The position numbers and the translations under genes are program-made. From positions 1-64,000 of the forward strand of contig NZ_WQNE01000037.1 of NCBI RefSeq assembly GCF_009759665.1: a stretch of 64,000 bases of DNA. Direction: 5' to 3'. Positions 49,761 through 57,555 of the stretch are shown here, in pieces. The first letter of the stretch is position 1. Every line of letters begins with the position of its first letter. This DNA comes from Bradyrhizobium cajani. Its GTDB lineage: Bacteria > Pseudomonadota > Alphaproteobacteria > Rhizobiales > Xanthobacteraceae. The notes beneath the pieces were generated by a model. That model did no database searches. It was not told the DNA's origin and saw only the letters and a list, made by a program, of their open reading frames with translations.

Positions 49761-50645
49761 CTACAGCGACGGCGCGAATGACGTTTTCAGCAAAGCGAGC
49801 AGCGCCTGCACCGCAGCCGCATTGCGCCGGCGCTCGGGGATGGCGGCCTTCACCCACAGCTCGGGAATCGGAAAGTCGCGCAGCACCGGCTTGAGCGTGC
49901 CGTCACGCAAGGCATCGGCGACGAGATAATGCGACATCAGCGCGATGCCGTTGCCGGCGATGGCGCTGCGCGCCAGCACATGTCCCTCGTTGGAGGAGAG
50001 CAGCGGGCTGACCTGGATGCTGATGCGGCCGCGCGGGCCGTCAAAGATCCATTCGGGGCCGGTCGGCAGAAAGCTGAGGCAGCGATGCTCGACGAGGTCG
50101 CGCGGATGCTTTGGTGTGCCGTGCTTCTTCAAGTAAGCCGGCGATGCGCAGAGCAGCCGCTTCAGCGGGCACAGCGGCTCGTCGACCACGCCGCCGAAGG
50201 AATGCGGGAAGGCGCCGATCGCGATGTCGAAACCCTCGGTCACCGGATCGACCGGGCGATCGATCATCACGATCTCGAGCTTGAGCCGCGGGTTCTGGGT
50301 CTGGAACGCGCTGAAGGCGTCGGCGAGCCGCGCCACCGTCAGTGAGGTCGGCGCCTTGATGCGGAGGTGATCGACGAGGTCGTGGCCTTTCTCGCCCATG
50401 CGCGAGAGCAGGTCGGTGGCGTCAGCGACGACGCCGCGGGCGCGATGCACGTAGCGCTGGCCGGCTTCCGTGAGCCGCAATTGCCGGGTCGAGCGGTGAA
50501 ACAGCGGCGCGCCGATCCGCGCTTCCAGCTGCGTGACGCGCTTAGCGACGACCGAGGTCGAGACGCCGAGCTTTCGCGCGGCGGCGGAGAAACCGGCCGC
50601 GTCGGCGGTGGCGAGGAAGGCCTGCAGGTTCACCAGGATGTCCAT
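49761..50645 (-). CDS. LysR-family transcriptional regulator
   Basis: 294 residues from ATG at 50645 (AAAGG upstream), start MDILVNLQAFLATADAAGFS. HTH region AAARKLGVSTSVVAKRVTQL, then the substrate domain with GFDIAIGAFPHSFGGVVDE. It is divergent from the FAD oxidoreductase gene at 50757, which heads the ABC importer cluster, so it is probably their regulator. The 111-bp intergenic region shows no clear inverted repeat to me. Confidence 0.92.
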   Translation of the reverse strand: MDILVNLQAFLATADAAGFSAAARKLGVSTSVVAKRVTQLEARIGAPLFHRSTRQLRLTEAGQRYVHRARGVVADATDLLSRMGEKGHDLVDHLRIKAPTSLTVARLADAFSAFQTQNPRLKLEIVMIDRPVDPVTEGFDIAIGAFPHSFGGVVDEPLCPLKRLLCASPAYLKKHGTPKHPRDLVEHRCLSFLPTGPEWIFDGPRGRISIQVSPLLSSNEGHVLARSAIAGNGIALMSHYLVADALRDGTLKPVLRDFPIPELWVKAAIPERRRNAAAVQALLALLKTSFAPSL

Positions 50646-50756
50646 GTCGACCTTTCGCGATTCGAGAAAGCTGATCGCATATTCTGGTAGATTGTAGCTG
50701 GACACGCGTTAATTCATAGTCGCCCCCAAGCAAAGGATTTTGGGAAGGGACGCGCC

Positions 50757-52124
50757 ATGCGGGCCATGACGATCGAAGAACCTGCGCGCAAAGTGCCGCT
50801 CTACGGCGAATATGAAGTCGTGGTCCTCGGTGGCGGCCCGGCCGGCATTGTCGCTGCTGCCTCGGCCGCGCGCGCCGGGCGGAAGACACTCCTGATCGAA
50901 CGCTACGGCTTTCTCGGCGGCATGGGCACGGCCGCCGGCGTCACCAATTTCTGCGGCCTGCATGGCAATGTCTTTGGCAAGGCGCACCGGCTGGTGCAGG
51001 GCATGGCGTCGGAGCTGCTGGCGCGGATCGACCGGCTCAACGGCCTCAACGCGCCGCATCTGATCCTCGGCAAGGTGTTCGCCCAGGCCTACGACACCGC
51101 GGCCTACAAGATCGCGGCCGACGAACTGCTTGCAAGCCACAAGGTGCACATCCTCTTCCACGCCCTCGGCGCCGGCGTCGTGATGGGCGATAACAGCCGC
51201 ATTGACGCGCTGATGGTCGAGACCAAGGCCGGCCGGCAGGCGGTGCGCTCGGAGATCTTCATCGACTGCTCCGGCGACGGCGATCTCGCGGTCTGGGCCG
51301 GCGCGCCGTTCGAGATCGGTGACGAACACGGTCATCCGATGTACCCCTCGATGATGCTGCGCCTCAACGGCATCGATCCGGAGAAGGCCGGCGATGCCTG
51401 GCGGACCATCCCGCAATTGATGGAAAAGGCGACCGCGGCCGGAACGCACAAATTCCCGCGGAAAAGCGCGATCGTGCGGCCGCAAAAGTCCGGCATCGAA
51501 TGGCGGGTGAATTTCACGCAGGTCGCGCGCGAGGACGGCCATGCCATCAACGGCGTCGAGCCCGATGACCTCACCCGAGGCGAGATCGAGGGCCGCAAGC
51601 AGGCGCTCGCCGCGTACGAGTTTCTGCGTAGTGCCGTGCCGGGCTTCGAAAAGTCCTACATCGTCGATCTGCCGCCGCAGCTCGGCATCCGCGAGACCCG
51701 ACGCATCAGGGGCGGCTACCAGCTCAGCGGCGAGGACGTGCTCGGCTGCGCCTCCTTCGAGGATTCCATCGGCGTCAATGGCTGGCCGATCGAGGCCCAT
51801 GTTCCCGGCGACGTCGTCTTCACGTTTCCGCCGATCCCGGAATCGCGCGGCTATAACGAGCTGCCCTACCGGATGCTGGTGCCGGAAGGCGTCGACAATC
51901 TGCTGGTCGCCGGTCGCTGCGCCTCGATGACCCATGAGGGCCAATCGGCGGCGCGGGTCTCCGGTGCCTGTTTTGTGATGGGCGAGGCGGCCGGTTCCGC
52001 CGCGGCGCTGGCGCTCTCGGGCAATCGAATCCCGCGTGACATCCCCGTTGAAAAATTGCAGGAAACGTTGAAACAACAGGGCGCCTTCATCGGGCGGGAC
52101 CAGCCCGTGCCCGAGGGCCTGTAA
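50757..52124 (+). CDS. FAD-dependent oxidoreductase
   Basis: 455 residues. The dinucleotide motif YEVVVLGGGPAGIVAAASAA is followed by ERYGFLGGMGTAAGVTNFCG, a signature of the FAD_oxidored group, and GVDNLLVAGRCASMTHEGQS near the end closes the FAD site. Such proteins act as dehydrogenases or hydroxylases on small substrates. The gene starts the cluster with the ABC importer 34 bp downstream, so it is possibly the first catabolic enzyme for the imported compound. Its substrate is not deducible. Confidence 0.82.
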   Translation: MRAMTIEEPARKVPLYGEYEVVVLGGGPAGIVAAASAARAGRKTLLIERYGFLGGMGTAAGVTNFCGLHGNVFGKAHRLVQGMASELLARIDRLNGLNAPHLILGKVFAQAYDTAAYKIAADELLASHKVHILFHALGAGVVMGDNSRIDALMVETKAGRQAVRSEIFIDCSGDGDLAVWAGAPFEIGDEHGHPMYPSMMLRLNGIDPEKAGDAWRTIPQLMEKATAAGTHKFPRKSAIVRPQKSGIEWRVNFTQVAREDGHAINGVEPDDLTRGEIEGRKQALAAYEFLRSAVPGFEKSYIVDLPPQLGIRETRRIRGGYQLSGEDVLGCASFEDSIGVNGWPIEAHVPGDVVFTFPPIPESRGYNELPYRMLVPEGVDNLLVAGRCASMTHEGQSAARVSGACFVMGEAAGSAAALALSGNRIPRDIPVEKLQETLKQQGAFIGRDQPVPEGL

Positions 52125-52158
52125 CGCACTGCAAGAGAACGACGAGGGAGAACACGGG

Positions 52159-53163
52159 ATGATCGGGATTGCACGGCTCGCGGTAGCCAGCCTTTTGGCG
52201 ATCATGGCGATGGGAACGGCGCGGGCCGAGGATGCGCTGAAGGCCAAGATCGGCGTGCTCCGCCTGTCCTCCTCCGCGCCGGTGTTCATCGCGCAGGACA
52301 AGGGCTATTTCCGCGAGGCCGGCTTGGAGGTCGAGCTGAAATTCTTCGATGCGGCGCAGCCGATTGCGGTTGCCACAACCTCGGGCGACGTCGATTTCGG
52401 CATCACCGCCTTCACCGCCGGCCTCTACAATCTCGCCGGCAAGGGCACGCTGAAGGTGATCGGCGGCATGAGCCGCGAGAAGGCCGGCTATCCCCTGATC
52501 GGCTATTTCGCCAGCAACAATGCCTATGCCGCCGGCCTGAAGACGCCGAAGGATCTCGCGGGCAAGCGCGTGGCGATGACGCAGGTCGGATCAAGCTTTC
52601 ACTATTCGCTCGGCCTGCTCGCCGACAAATACGGCTTCAAGCTCTCCGAGGTGAAGATCGTGCCGCTGCAATCGCTGTCGAATGCCGCCGCCGCCCTGAA
52701 GGGCGAGACCGTCGATGCGGCGCTGCTGCCGATCTCGACCGCGCGCAAGCTGATGGACGAGGGCGGCGCGAAATTCCTGGGCTGGGTCGGCGACGAGACG
52801 CCCTGGCAGCTGGGGGCGGTGTTCGCCTCGCCGAAGACGCTGACCAACAAGGCGCTGGTCACCAAGCTGCTCGGCGCGCTGGCGAAGGCGGATCGCGAAT
52901 ATCACGACACCATTCTCGCCGCGATGAAGGACGGCGTCGCGCCGATCAACGACAAGACGAAGCCGCTGCTGGAGATCATCGCAAAATACACCAACCTGCC
53001 GGTCGAGCAGGTGGTCGGCAACTGCGCCTATATCGACCCCGACGGCAAACTGGACGTGAAGAACGTCGACAACCAGATCAAATGGCTCCAGGAGCAGGGC
53101 TTCGCCGACAAGGGCTTTGACGCGAACGCGATCATCGCGAAGGACTATGTGAAGGCGGATTGA
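52159..53163 (+). CDS. TauA/SsuA-type ABC substrate-binding protein
   Basis: 334 residues, signal peptide up to about residue 27 (VASLLAIMAMGTARA). LKAKIGVLRLSSSAPVFIAQ and AQDKGYFREAGLEVELKFF are the opening of NMT1/TauA-like proteins, and VGSSFHYSLGLLADKYGFKL is also typical. These bind sulfonates, nitrate-like anions, thiamine precursors or aromatic acids. It is probably the receptor of the importer encoded downstream (53276, 54042), and a repeat separates it from them. Confidence 0.88.
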   Translation: MIGIARLAVASLLAIMAMGTARAEDALKAKIGVLRLSSSAPVFIAQDKGYFREAGLEVELKFFDAAQPIAVATTSGDVDFGITAFTAGLYNLAGKGTLKVIGGMSREKAGYPLIGYFASNNAYAAGLKTPKDLAGKRVAMTQVGSSFHYSLGLLADKYGFKLSEVKIVPLQSLSNAAAALKGETVDAALLPISTARKLMDEGGAKFLGWVGDETPWQLGAVFASPKTLTNKALVTKLLGALAKADREYHDTILAAMKDGVAPINDKTKPLLEIIAKYTNLPVEQVVGNCAYIDPDGKLDVKNVDNQIKWLQEQGFADKGFDANAIIAKDYVKAD

Positions 53164-53171
53164 ACATCACC

Positions 53172-53250
53172 CGTCATTCCGGGGCTCGCGAAGCGAGAAC
53201 CCGGAATCTCGAGGTTCCGGGTCTGGTCCTTCGGACCATCCCGGAACGAC
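53172..53250. repeat. Palindromic intergenic repeat, family E, copy 3
   Basis: Begins CGTCATTCCGGGGCTCGCG and ends CCGGAACGAC, with inner AGAACCCGGAATC / GGTTCCGGGTCTGG pairing. It sits between the binding-protein and ATPase genes of one importer, the kind of place where such hairpins set unequal subunit expression. Confidence 0.75.
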
Positions 53251-53275
53251 CGAGGAGGAGAGTGACGAGAAGACA

Positions 53276-54049
53276 ATGGACCTGATCGCCAACCACATCA
53301 GCCACCGCTTCGGCGACCTCGCCGTGCTCGACGACGTCTCGTTCACCGTGGGTGCCGGCGAGGTGGTGGCGATCGTGGGGCCGTCCGGCTGTGGCAAGAG
53401 CACGCTGCTGTCTATCCTTGGCGGGCTGTTGCAGCCGAACTCGGGCGCGCCCGAGCTGCGCGGCGCGCCGCCGGCGGACAGTCTCAATCCGCTGACCTTC
53501 GTGTTCCAGGACTTCGCGCTGCTGCCCTGGGCCACGGTGGAGGAGAACGTCGAATTCCCGCTGCTGCACACCCAGCTCTCGGCCGTGCAGCGCCGCGCGC
53601 TGGTCGACGATGCCCTGCGCCGCACCGGCCTGACCGATTTTCGCCAGACCTATCCAAAGCAGCTCTCCGGCGGCATGCGCCAGCGCGTCGGCATTTCGCG
53701 CGCGCTTGCGGTCAAGCCTGCGATCCTGCTGATGGACGAGCCGCTGTCCGCGCTGGATTCGCAGACCCGCGAATTGCTGATGGAGGATTTCGTCCGTCTG
53801 CTCGCCGATGGCGGCATGGGCGCGGTCTATGTCACGCACAATCTCGAAGAGGCGGCGCGGCTCGCCGACCGCATCGTGGTGCTGTCGCGCCGGCCCGGCC
53901 GCATTCGCGAGGTCGTGACCGTGCCGATGACGCGCGCCGCGCGCGGTGAAGCGGCGGCGCGTGAGAAGCTGCTGGCGCTCCAGAACCAGATCTGGTCGCT
54001 GATCCGCAACGAGGCGATCGACGCCGAGCGCGAGGTCCAGCATGCTTGA
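53276..54049 (+). CDS. ABC importer ATP-binding protein (TauB/SsuB-type)
   Basis: 257 residues. Walker A IVGPSGCGKSTLLSI, Q-loop VFQDFALLPWAT, signature QLSGGMRQRVGISRALA, Walker B ILLMDEPLSALD and the switch His in AVYVTHNLEEA. The full set of motifs is present. It energises the permease encoded next, with an 8-bp overlap. C-terminal extension about 35 residues is usual for the family. Confidence 0.95.
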   Translation: MDLIANHISHRFGDLAVLDDVSFTVGAGEVVAIVGPSGCGKSTLLSILGGLLQPNSGAPELRGAPPADSLNPLTFVFQDFALLPWATVEENVEFPLLHTQLSAVQRRALVDDALRRTGLTDFRQTYPKQLSGGMRQRVGISRALAVKPAILLMDEPLSALDSQTRELLMEDFVRLLADGGMGAVYVTHNLEEAARLADRIVVLSRRPGRIREVVTVPMTRAARGEAAAREKLLALQNQIWSLIRNEAIDAEREVQHA

Positions 54050-54866
54050 TCGCGCGACGACGGAGTCAGCCGCGAAGGACGCCACGACGCGTCGCGTCCG
54101 CTTCCGCGGCGCCGGCTTCGTGCCTGCCTCGAGCCGGTTCGGCGGCTGGATCGCGCTCGCGCTCGTGATCGCGATCTGGCAGGCCGCCGGCAGCGTCGGC
54201 CTCGTCAATCCGCTATTCCTGCCGGCACCGTCGGCGATCGCGCGCGCGATCTATCAGCTCGCGATCTCGGGTGCGCTCTGGCAGCACCTCTCGGCGTCGC
54301 TGCTGCGCATTGGCGTCGGCTGGCTGCTGGGAACGGCGGCCGGAGTGGCCGTCGGCTTTGCCATCGGCCTGTCGCGGCTGGCGCGCAGCGTCGGCATCAC
54401 CTTCATCTCGGCGCTGTTCCCGATTCCGAAGATCGCCTTGCTGCCGCTGCTGATCCTCTGGCTCGGCATCGGCGAAGAGCCGAAGATCGCGACCATTGCG
54501 CTCGGCGTCTTCTTCTCGACCGCGATCTCGGTCTATAGCGGCGTCGATGCGGTGCCGCGCAACCTGATCCGCATGGCGCAGAGCTTCAACGTTCCCTTCG
54601 CCACCATCGTGCGCAAGGTGATCTGGCCGGGCGCGCTGCCCGCGATCCTCGCCGGCTTCCGCATCACCGCCTCCGTCGCGCTGCTGCTCGTCGTCAGCGC
54701 CGAGATGATCGGCGCGCAATACGGCATCGGCGCCTTCGTGCTCCAGGCCGGCAATCTGATGCAGACCGATCAACTGCTCGCGGGCGTAGTGATCCTGTCG
54801 GTGTTCGGGCTTGCGGTGGGGAAGGTGATCGGCTGGCTGGAGATGCGGCTGTTGCACTGGCGGTGA
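54042..54866 (+). CDS. ABC importer permease (TauC/SsuC-type)
   Basis: 274 residues with six membrane segments. The EAA-like loop for contact with the ATPase is SGVDAVPRNLIRMAQSFNVP, and KVIWPGALPAILAGFRITAS follows it as in all SsuC-type permeases. Start ATG overlaps the ATPase gene by 8 bp. Substrate is unknown; the neighbouring gentisate-pathway genes make an aromatic acid plausible. Confidence 0.93.
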   Translation: MLDRATTESAAKDATTRRVRFRGAGFVPASSRFGGWIALALVIAIWQAAGSVGLVNPLFLPAPSAIARAIYQLAISGALWQHLSASLLRIGVGWLLGTAAGVAVGFAIGLSRLARSVGITFISALFPIPKIALLPLLILWLGIGEEPKIATIALGVFFSTAISVYSGVDAVPRNLIRMAQSFNVPFATIVRKVIWPGALPAILAGFRITASVALLLVVSAEMIGAQYGIGAFVLQAGNLMQTDQLLAGVVILSVFGLAVGKVIGWLEMRLLHWR

Positions 54867-54875
54867 GGCTTGCTC

Positions 54876-54955
54876 CGTCATTGCGAGCGCAGCGAAGCAA
54901 TCCAGAATCCCTCCGCGGTGGCAGTCTGGATTGCTTCGCTGTGCTCGCAATGACG
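54876..54955. repeat. Palindromic intergenic repeat, family C, copy 3
   Basis: CGTCATTGCGAGCGCAGCG with TCTGGATTGCTTCGCTG and GCTCGCAATGACG. It lies between the convergent permease and gentisate dioxygenase genes. Confidence 0.8.
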
Positions 54956-54978
54956 ATGCGGAGGGAGTTTCCGGCGCC

Positions 54979-56019
54979 TCACGCGTTCCCGCGATCTTCC
55001 CGGAACAGGTCGAGCTTCTGCTGCACCGGCCGATCCGAGAAGCTGAACAGCACGGCGTCGTCGTCGGCCTCGTGCGTGACCCAGTGCCAGCTCGGCACCA
55101 CGAACAGATCGCGCGGACCCCATTCGAAAACGGCATCGCCAATGCGGCTGCGGCCATGGCCTTCGATCGGGCAGAACACCGTCGCATCCGTCGCGCGGTA
55201 GCGCGCGGTCTTGAAGCCTTTGGGCAGCAGCTGGATGAAGGTGCCGATGGTCGGCATCGCAAAATCGCCGGTCTCGGGATTGCTGAACTTCAGCTTCAAC
55301 CCGTGGCAGGCGTCCCACTCCTGGCTCGTGCGAGCCTTTTCCAGCGCCTCGCGGGTGTAGGCGTAGGGATAGCTGAAGATCGGCGAGGTCTTCGAGCTTC
55401 GCTTGACGTCGACCGGCAGCAGATTGTGGCCGTAGCGCGCAAAGCTGTCGCCGGCAGGCTTTGTGATCTTCTGCTGGTCCTCCTTGGAGCCTTCCGCGAA
55501 GGAGCAGTCGAAGAACTGCACCAGCGGGATGTCGAGACCGTCGAGCCAGAACATCGGCTCATTGGTCTCGTTGGAATGATCGTGCCAGGTCATCGACGGC
55601 GTGATGATGAAATCCCCTCGCTCCATCGCGGTGCGCTCGCCGTCGACGGCGGTGTGCGCGCCCTTGCCTTCGAGCACGAAGCGCAGCGCGGACTGGCTGT
55701 GCCGGTGCGCCGGCGCGACGTCGCCCGGCACCACCATCTGTACGCCGGCATAGAGCGAGGTCGTGATCTTGGATTGCCCGCGCAGCCCCGGATTCTCCAG
55801 CACCAGCACGCGCCGCTCGGCTTCCTTGGCGGTGATCAGCTTGCCGGCTTCACGCATGTAGTCGCGGATGACGTCGAACTTCCACAGATGCGGCCGGCAG
55901 GCGCTCTTCGGCTCCGGCGTGATCAAATCGCTCATCACCGTCCACAGCGCGGTGAGATTTTCGCCGTCGATCTTCTTGTAGAACGCTTCGCGTTCCGGTG
56001 TCCTGGTCACGGCTTCCAT
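54979..56019 (-). CDS. Gentisate 1,2-dioxygenase
   Basis: 346 residues. Two cupin domains: the first has PAHRHSQSALRFVLEGKG, with the iron-binding His-x-His and the loop TWHDHSNETNEPMFWLDGLD; the second has VVPSWHWVTHEADDDAVLFS. The enzyme cleaves gentisate between carboxyl- and hydroxyl-bearing carbons to give maleylpyruvate, using Fe(II). It is cytoplasmic. The minus-strand gene is preceded by the 23-bp operator-like element at 56046-56068. The maleylpyruvate isomerase gene is divergent, so the two consecutive steps share a control region. Confidence 0.95.
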   Translation of the reverse strand: MEAVTRTPEREAFYKKIDGENLTALWTVMSDLITPEPKSACRPHLWKFDVIRDYMREAGKLITAKEAERRVLVLENPGLRGQSKITTSLYAGVQMVVPGDVAPAHRHSQSALRFVLEGKGAHTAVDGERTAMERGDFIITPSMTWHDHSNETNEPMFWLDGLDIPLVQFFDCSFAEGSKEDQQKITKPAGDSFARYGHNLLPVDVKRSSKTSPIFSYPYAYTREALEKARTSQEWDACHGLKLKFSNPETGDFAMPTIGTFIQLLPKGFKTARYRATDATVFCPIEGHGRSRIGDAVFEWGPRDLFVVPSWHWVTHEADDDAVLFSFSDRPVQQKLDLFREDRGNA

Positions 56020-56045
56020 GGCGCGGCTCCCGTTCGTTTTGTTGA

Positions 56046-56068
56046 TTGACAGTATACTGACGATCTAG
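56046..56068 (-). promoter_or_regulatory. Gentisate-dioxygenase promoter and operator
   Basis: TTGACAGTATACT followed by ATCTAG (+ strand orientation). A copy differing at two of 23 positions is at 60321-60343. It contains the perfect 10-bp palindrome CAGTATACTG. On the minus strand TTGACG (56073-56078), 16 bp, then TATACT forms a good promoter for the dioxygenase gene, and the palindrome overlaps the -10 box. Probably bound by the MarR regulator encoded at 56825. Confidence 0.65.
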
Positions 56069-56099
56069 GTAGCGTCAACGCTTGCCGGTTGTTGATTGT

Positions 56100-56179
56100 C
56101 GTCATTCCGGAGCGATGCGATAGCATCGCATCCGGAATCTCGAGGTTCCGGGTTCTCGCTTCGCGAGCCCCGGAACGAC
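56100..56179. repeat. Palindromic intergenic repeat, family E, copy 4
   Basis: Begins CGTCATTCCGGAGCGATGCG and ends GCCCCGGAACGACA, inner GGAATCTCGAGGTTCC. Lies in the divergent region between gentisate dioxygenase and maleylpyruvate isomerase genes, 23 bp before the start codon of the latter. Confidence 0.72.
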
Positions 56180-56202
56180 AAAAGAGTAAAGGGAGGGTCC
56201 CG

Positions 56203-56835
56203 ATGAAGCTGCACGGCTATTTCCGCTCCAGCGCCGCCTATCGCGTGCGCATCGCGCTGAACCTCAAGAGCCTCGGTGCCGAGCATCTGCCGCATCATCT
56301 TCGCAAGGGCGAGCAATGCGCCCCCAGCTATCTCGCCATCAATCCGCAGGGCCTGGTGCCGGCGCTGGAGAACGATGCGGGCGCAGTGCTGACCCAATCG
56401 GTCGCGATCATCGAATGGCTCGACGAAACCCATCCCAATCCACCGCTGCTGCCGCAGGATCCGCTGCGCCGCGCCAAGGTGCGGGCCTTCGCGCTGGCGA
56501 TCGCCTGCGACACCCACCCGGTGCAGAACCTGAAGGTGCTGGCGCGGCTGCGCGAGCTTGGCCTTGCCGAGGAGAAGGTCCAGGACTGGGCGGCGTGGGT
56601 CAACCGCGAGGGGCTGTCGGCCTGTGAGACCCTTGTCAGAGATGAGCCTGGACCGTTCTGCTTCGGCGATGCGCCGACGCTGGCCGATCTCTGCCTGGTG
56701 CCGCAACTCGCCAATGCGCGCCGCTTCGGCGTCGACGTCTCGGCCTATCCGCGCCTGCTCAAGGCGGAAGCCGCCGCCAAGGCGCTGCCGGCCTTCGCCA
56801 ATGCCGCCCCGGAGAAGCAGCCCGATGCCGAGTAA
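56203..56835 (+). CDS. maiA: Maleylpyruvate isomerase (zeta-class glutathione transferase)
   Basis: 210 residues from ATG at 56203 (GGGAGG upstream). The zeta-class signature YFRSSAAYRVRIALNLK is at the very start and INPQGLVPAL and QSVAIIEWLDE complete the glutathione site; the C-terminal helical domain has GDAPTLADLCLVPQLANA. It isomerises maleylpyruvate (or maleylacetoacetate) to the fumaryl form with glutathione. Next to gentisate dioxygenase it is probably the second step of the gentisate pathway. The stop overlaps the MarR gene by 11 bp. Confidence 0.93.
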   Translation: MKLHGYFRSSAAYRVRIALNLKSLGAEHLPHHLRKGEQCAPSYLAINPQGLVPALENDAGAVLTQSVAIIEWLDETHPNPPLLPQDPLRRAKVRAFALAIACDTHPVQNLKVLARLRELGLAEEKVQDWAAWVNREGLSACETLVRDEPGPFCFGDAPTLADLCLVPQLANARRFGVDVSAYPRLLKAEAAAKALPAFANAAPEKQPDAE

Positions 56836-57337
56836 GCCTCTTCCTCCGATCACGATGGACGCGGTCTATGCCGCGCCGGGCTATCTGTTCCGGCGTATGC
56901 AGCAGATCGCGGTCTCGATCTTCATGGAGGAGTGCAAGGCGTTCGATCTGACGCCGGTGCAATACGCGGCGCTGATCGCGATCCACACCCATCCCGGCAT
57001 CGACGCGACGCGGCTGTCGGCGGTGATCGCGTTCGACCGCTCCACGCTCGGCAGCGTGATCGAGCGGCTTCAGGCCAAGGACTATATCGAACGCAAGCCG
57101 GCACCCGAGGACAAGCGGATCAAGCTGCTCTATCTGACGAAATCAGGCGCCGCGATCCTGCGCGAGATCATCCCCGCCGTCGAACGCGCGCAAGCACGCA
57201 TGCTGGAGCCGCTCAAGCCCGCCGACCGCAAGCAGTTAATGGGGCTGCTGGTGCAGCTCGTCGATCTCAACAACGAGGCCTCACGCGTGCCGCTGCGGGC
57301 CGAGGATGCGCTGGAGCATCTGGGGAAGGCGGGGTGA
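56825..57337 (+). CDS. MarR-family transcriptional regulator
   Basis: 170 residues from ATG at 56825; a second ATG at 56855 could be used. The winged HTH is IDATRLSAVIAFDRSTLGSV, then QAKDYIERKPAPEDKRIKLL (wing). MarR proteins of aromatic catabolism release DNA on binding the aromatic acid or its CoA ester. It is coupled to maiA, and the twin element at 56046 and 60321 is a good candidate operator. Its predicted targets are the minus-strand dioxygenase and the ligase/hydroxylase operon. Confidence 0.92.
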   Translation: MPSKPLPPITMDAVYAAPGYLFRRMQQIAVSIFMEECKAFDLTPVQYAALIAIHTHPGIDATRLSAVIAFDRSTLGSVIERLQAKDYIERKPAPEDKRIKLLYLTKSGAAILREIIPAVERAQARMLEPLKPADRKQLMGLLVQLVDLNNEASRVPLRAEDALEHLGKAG

Positions 57338-57377
57338 GGGGAGTGTGTGAGACGCTGTGTAGGCGCCTCATTCTCTG

Positions 57378-57513
57378 CTGTCGTCCCGGGGCGCGCGAAG
57401 CGCGAACCCGGGACCCATAACCACAGGGAGAAGTTTGGCGGAGACTCGGAGTTACCAGCTCGCGTCAAAACCGCTCCCTGGGGTTATGGGTCCCCGCCTT
57501 CGCGGGGACGACA
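57378..57513. repeat. Palindromic intergenic repeat, family F, copy 3
   Basis: Begins CTGTCGTCCCGGGGCGCG, contains ACCCATAACCACAGGGAGAA, and ends GCGGGGACGACAC. It occupies the gap between the convergent MarR and CoA-ligase genes. Confidence 0.75.
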
Positions 57514-57555
57514 CCGAGAGTGTGGCGGCGCTGGTGCGCCCCTCACGCTCTCCCC

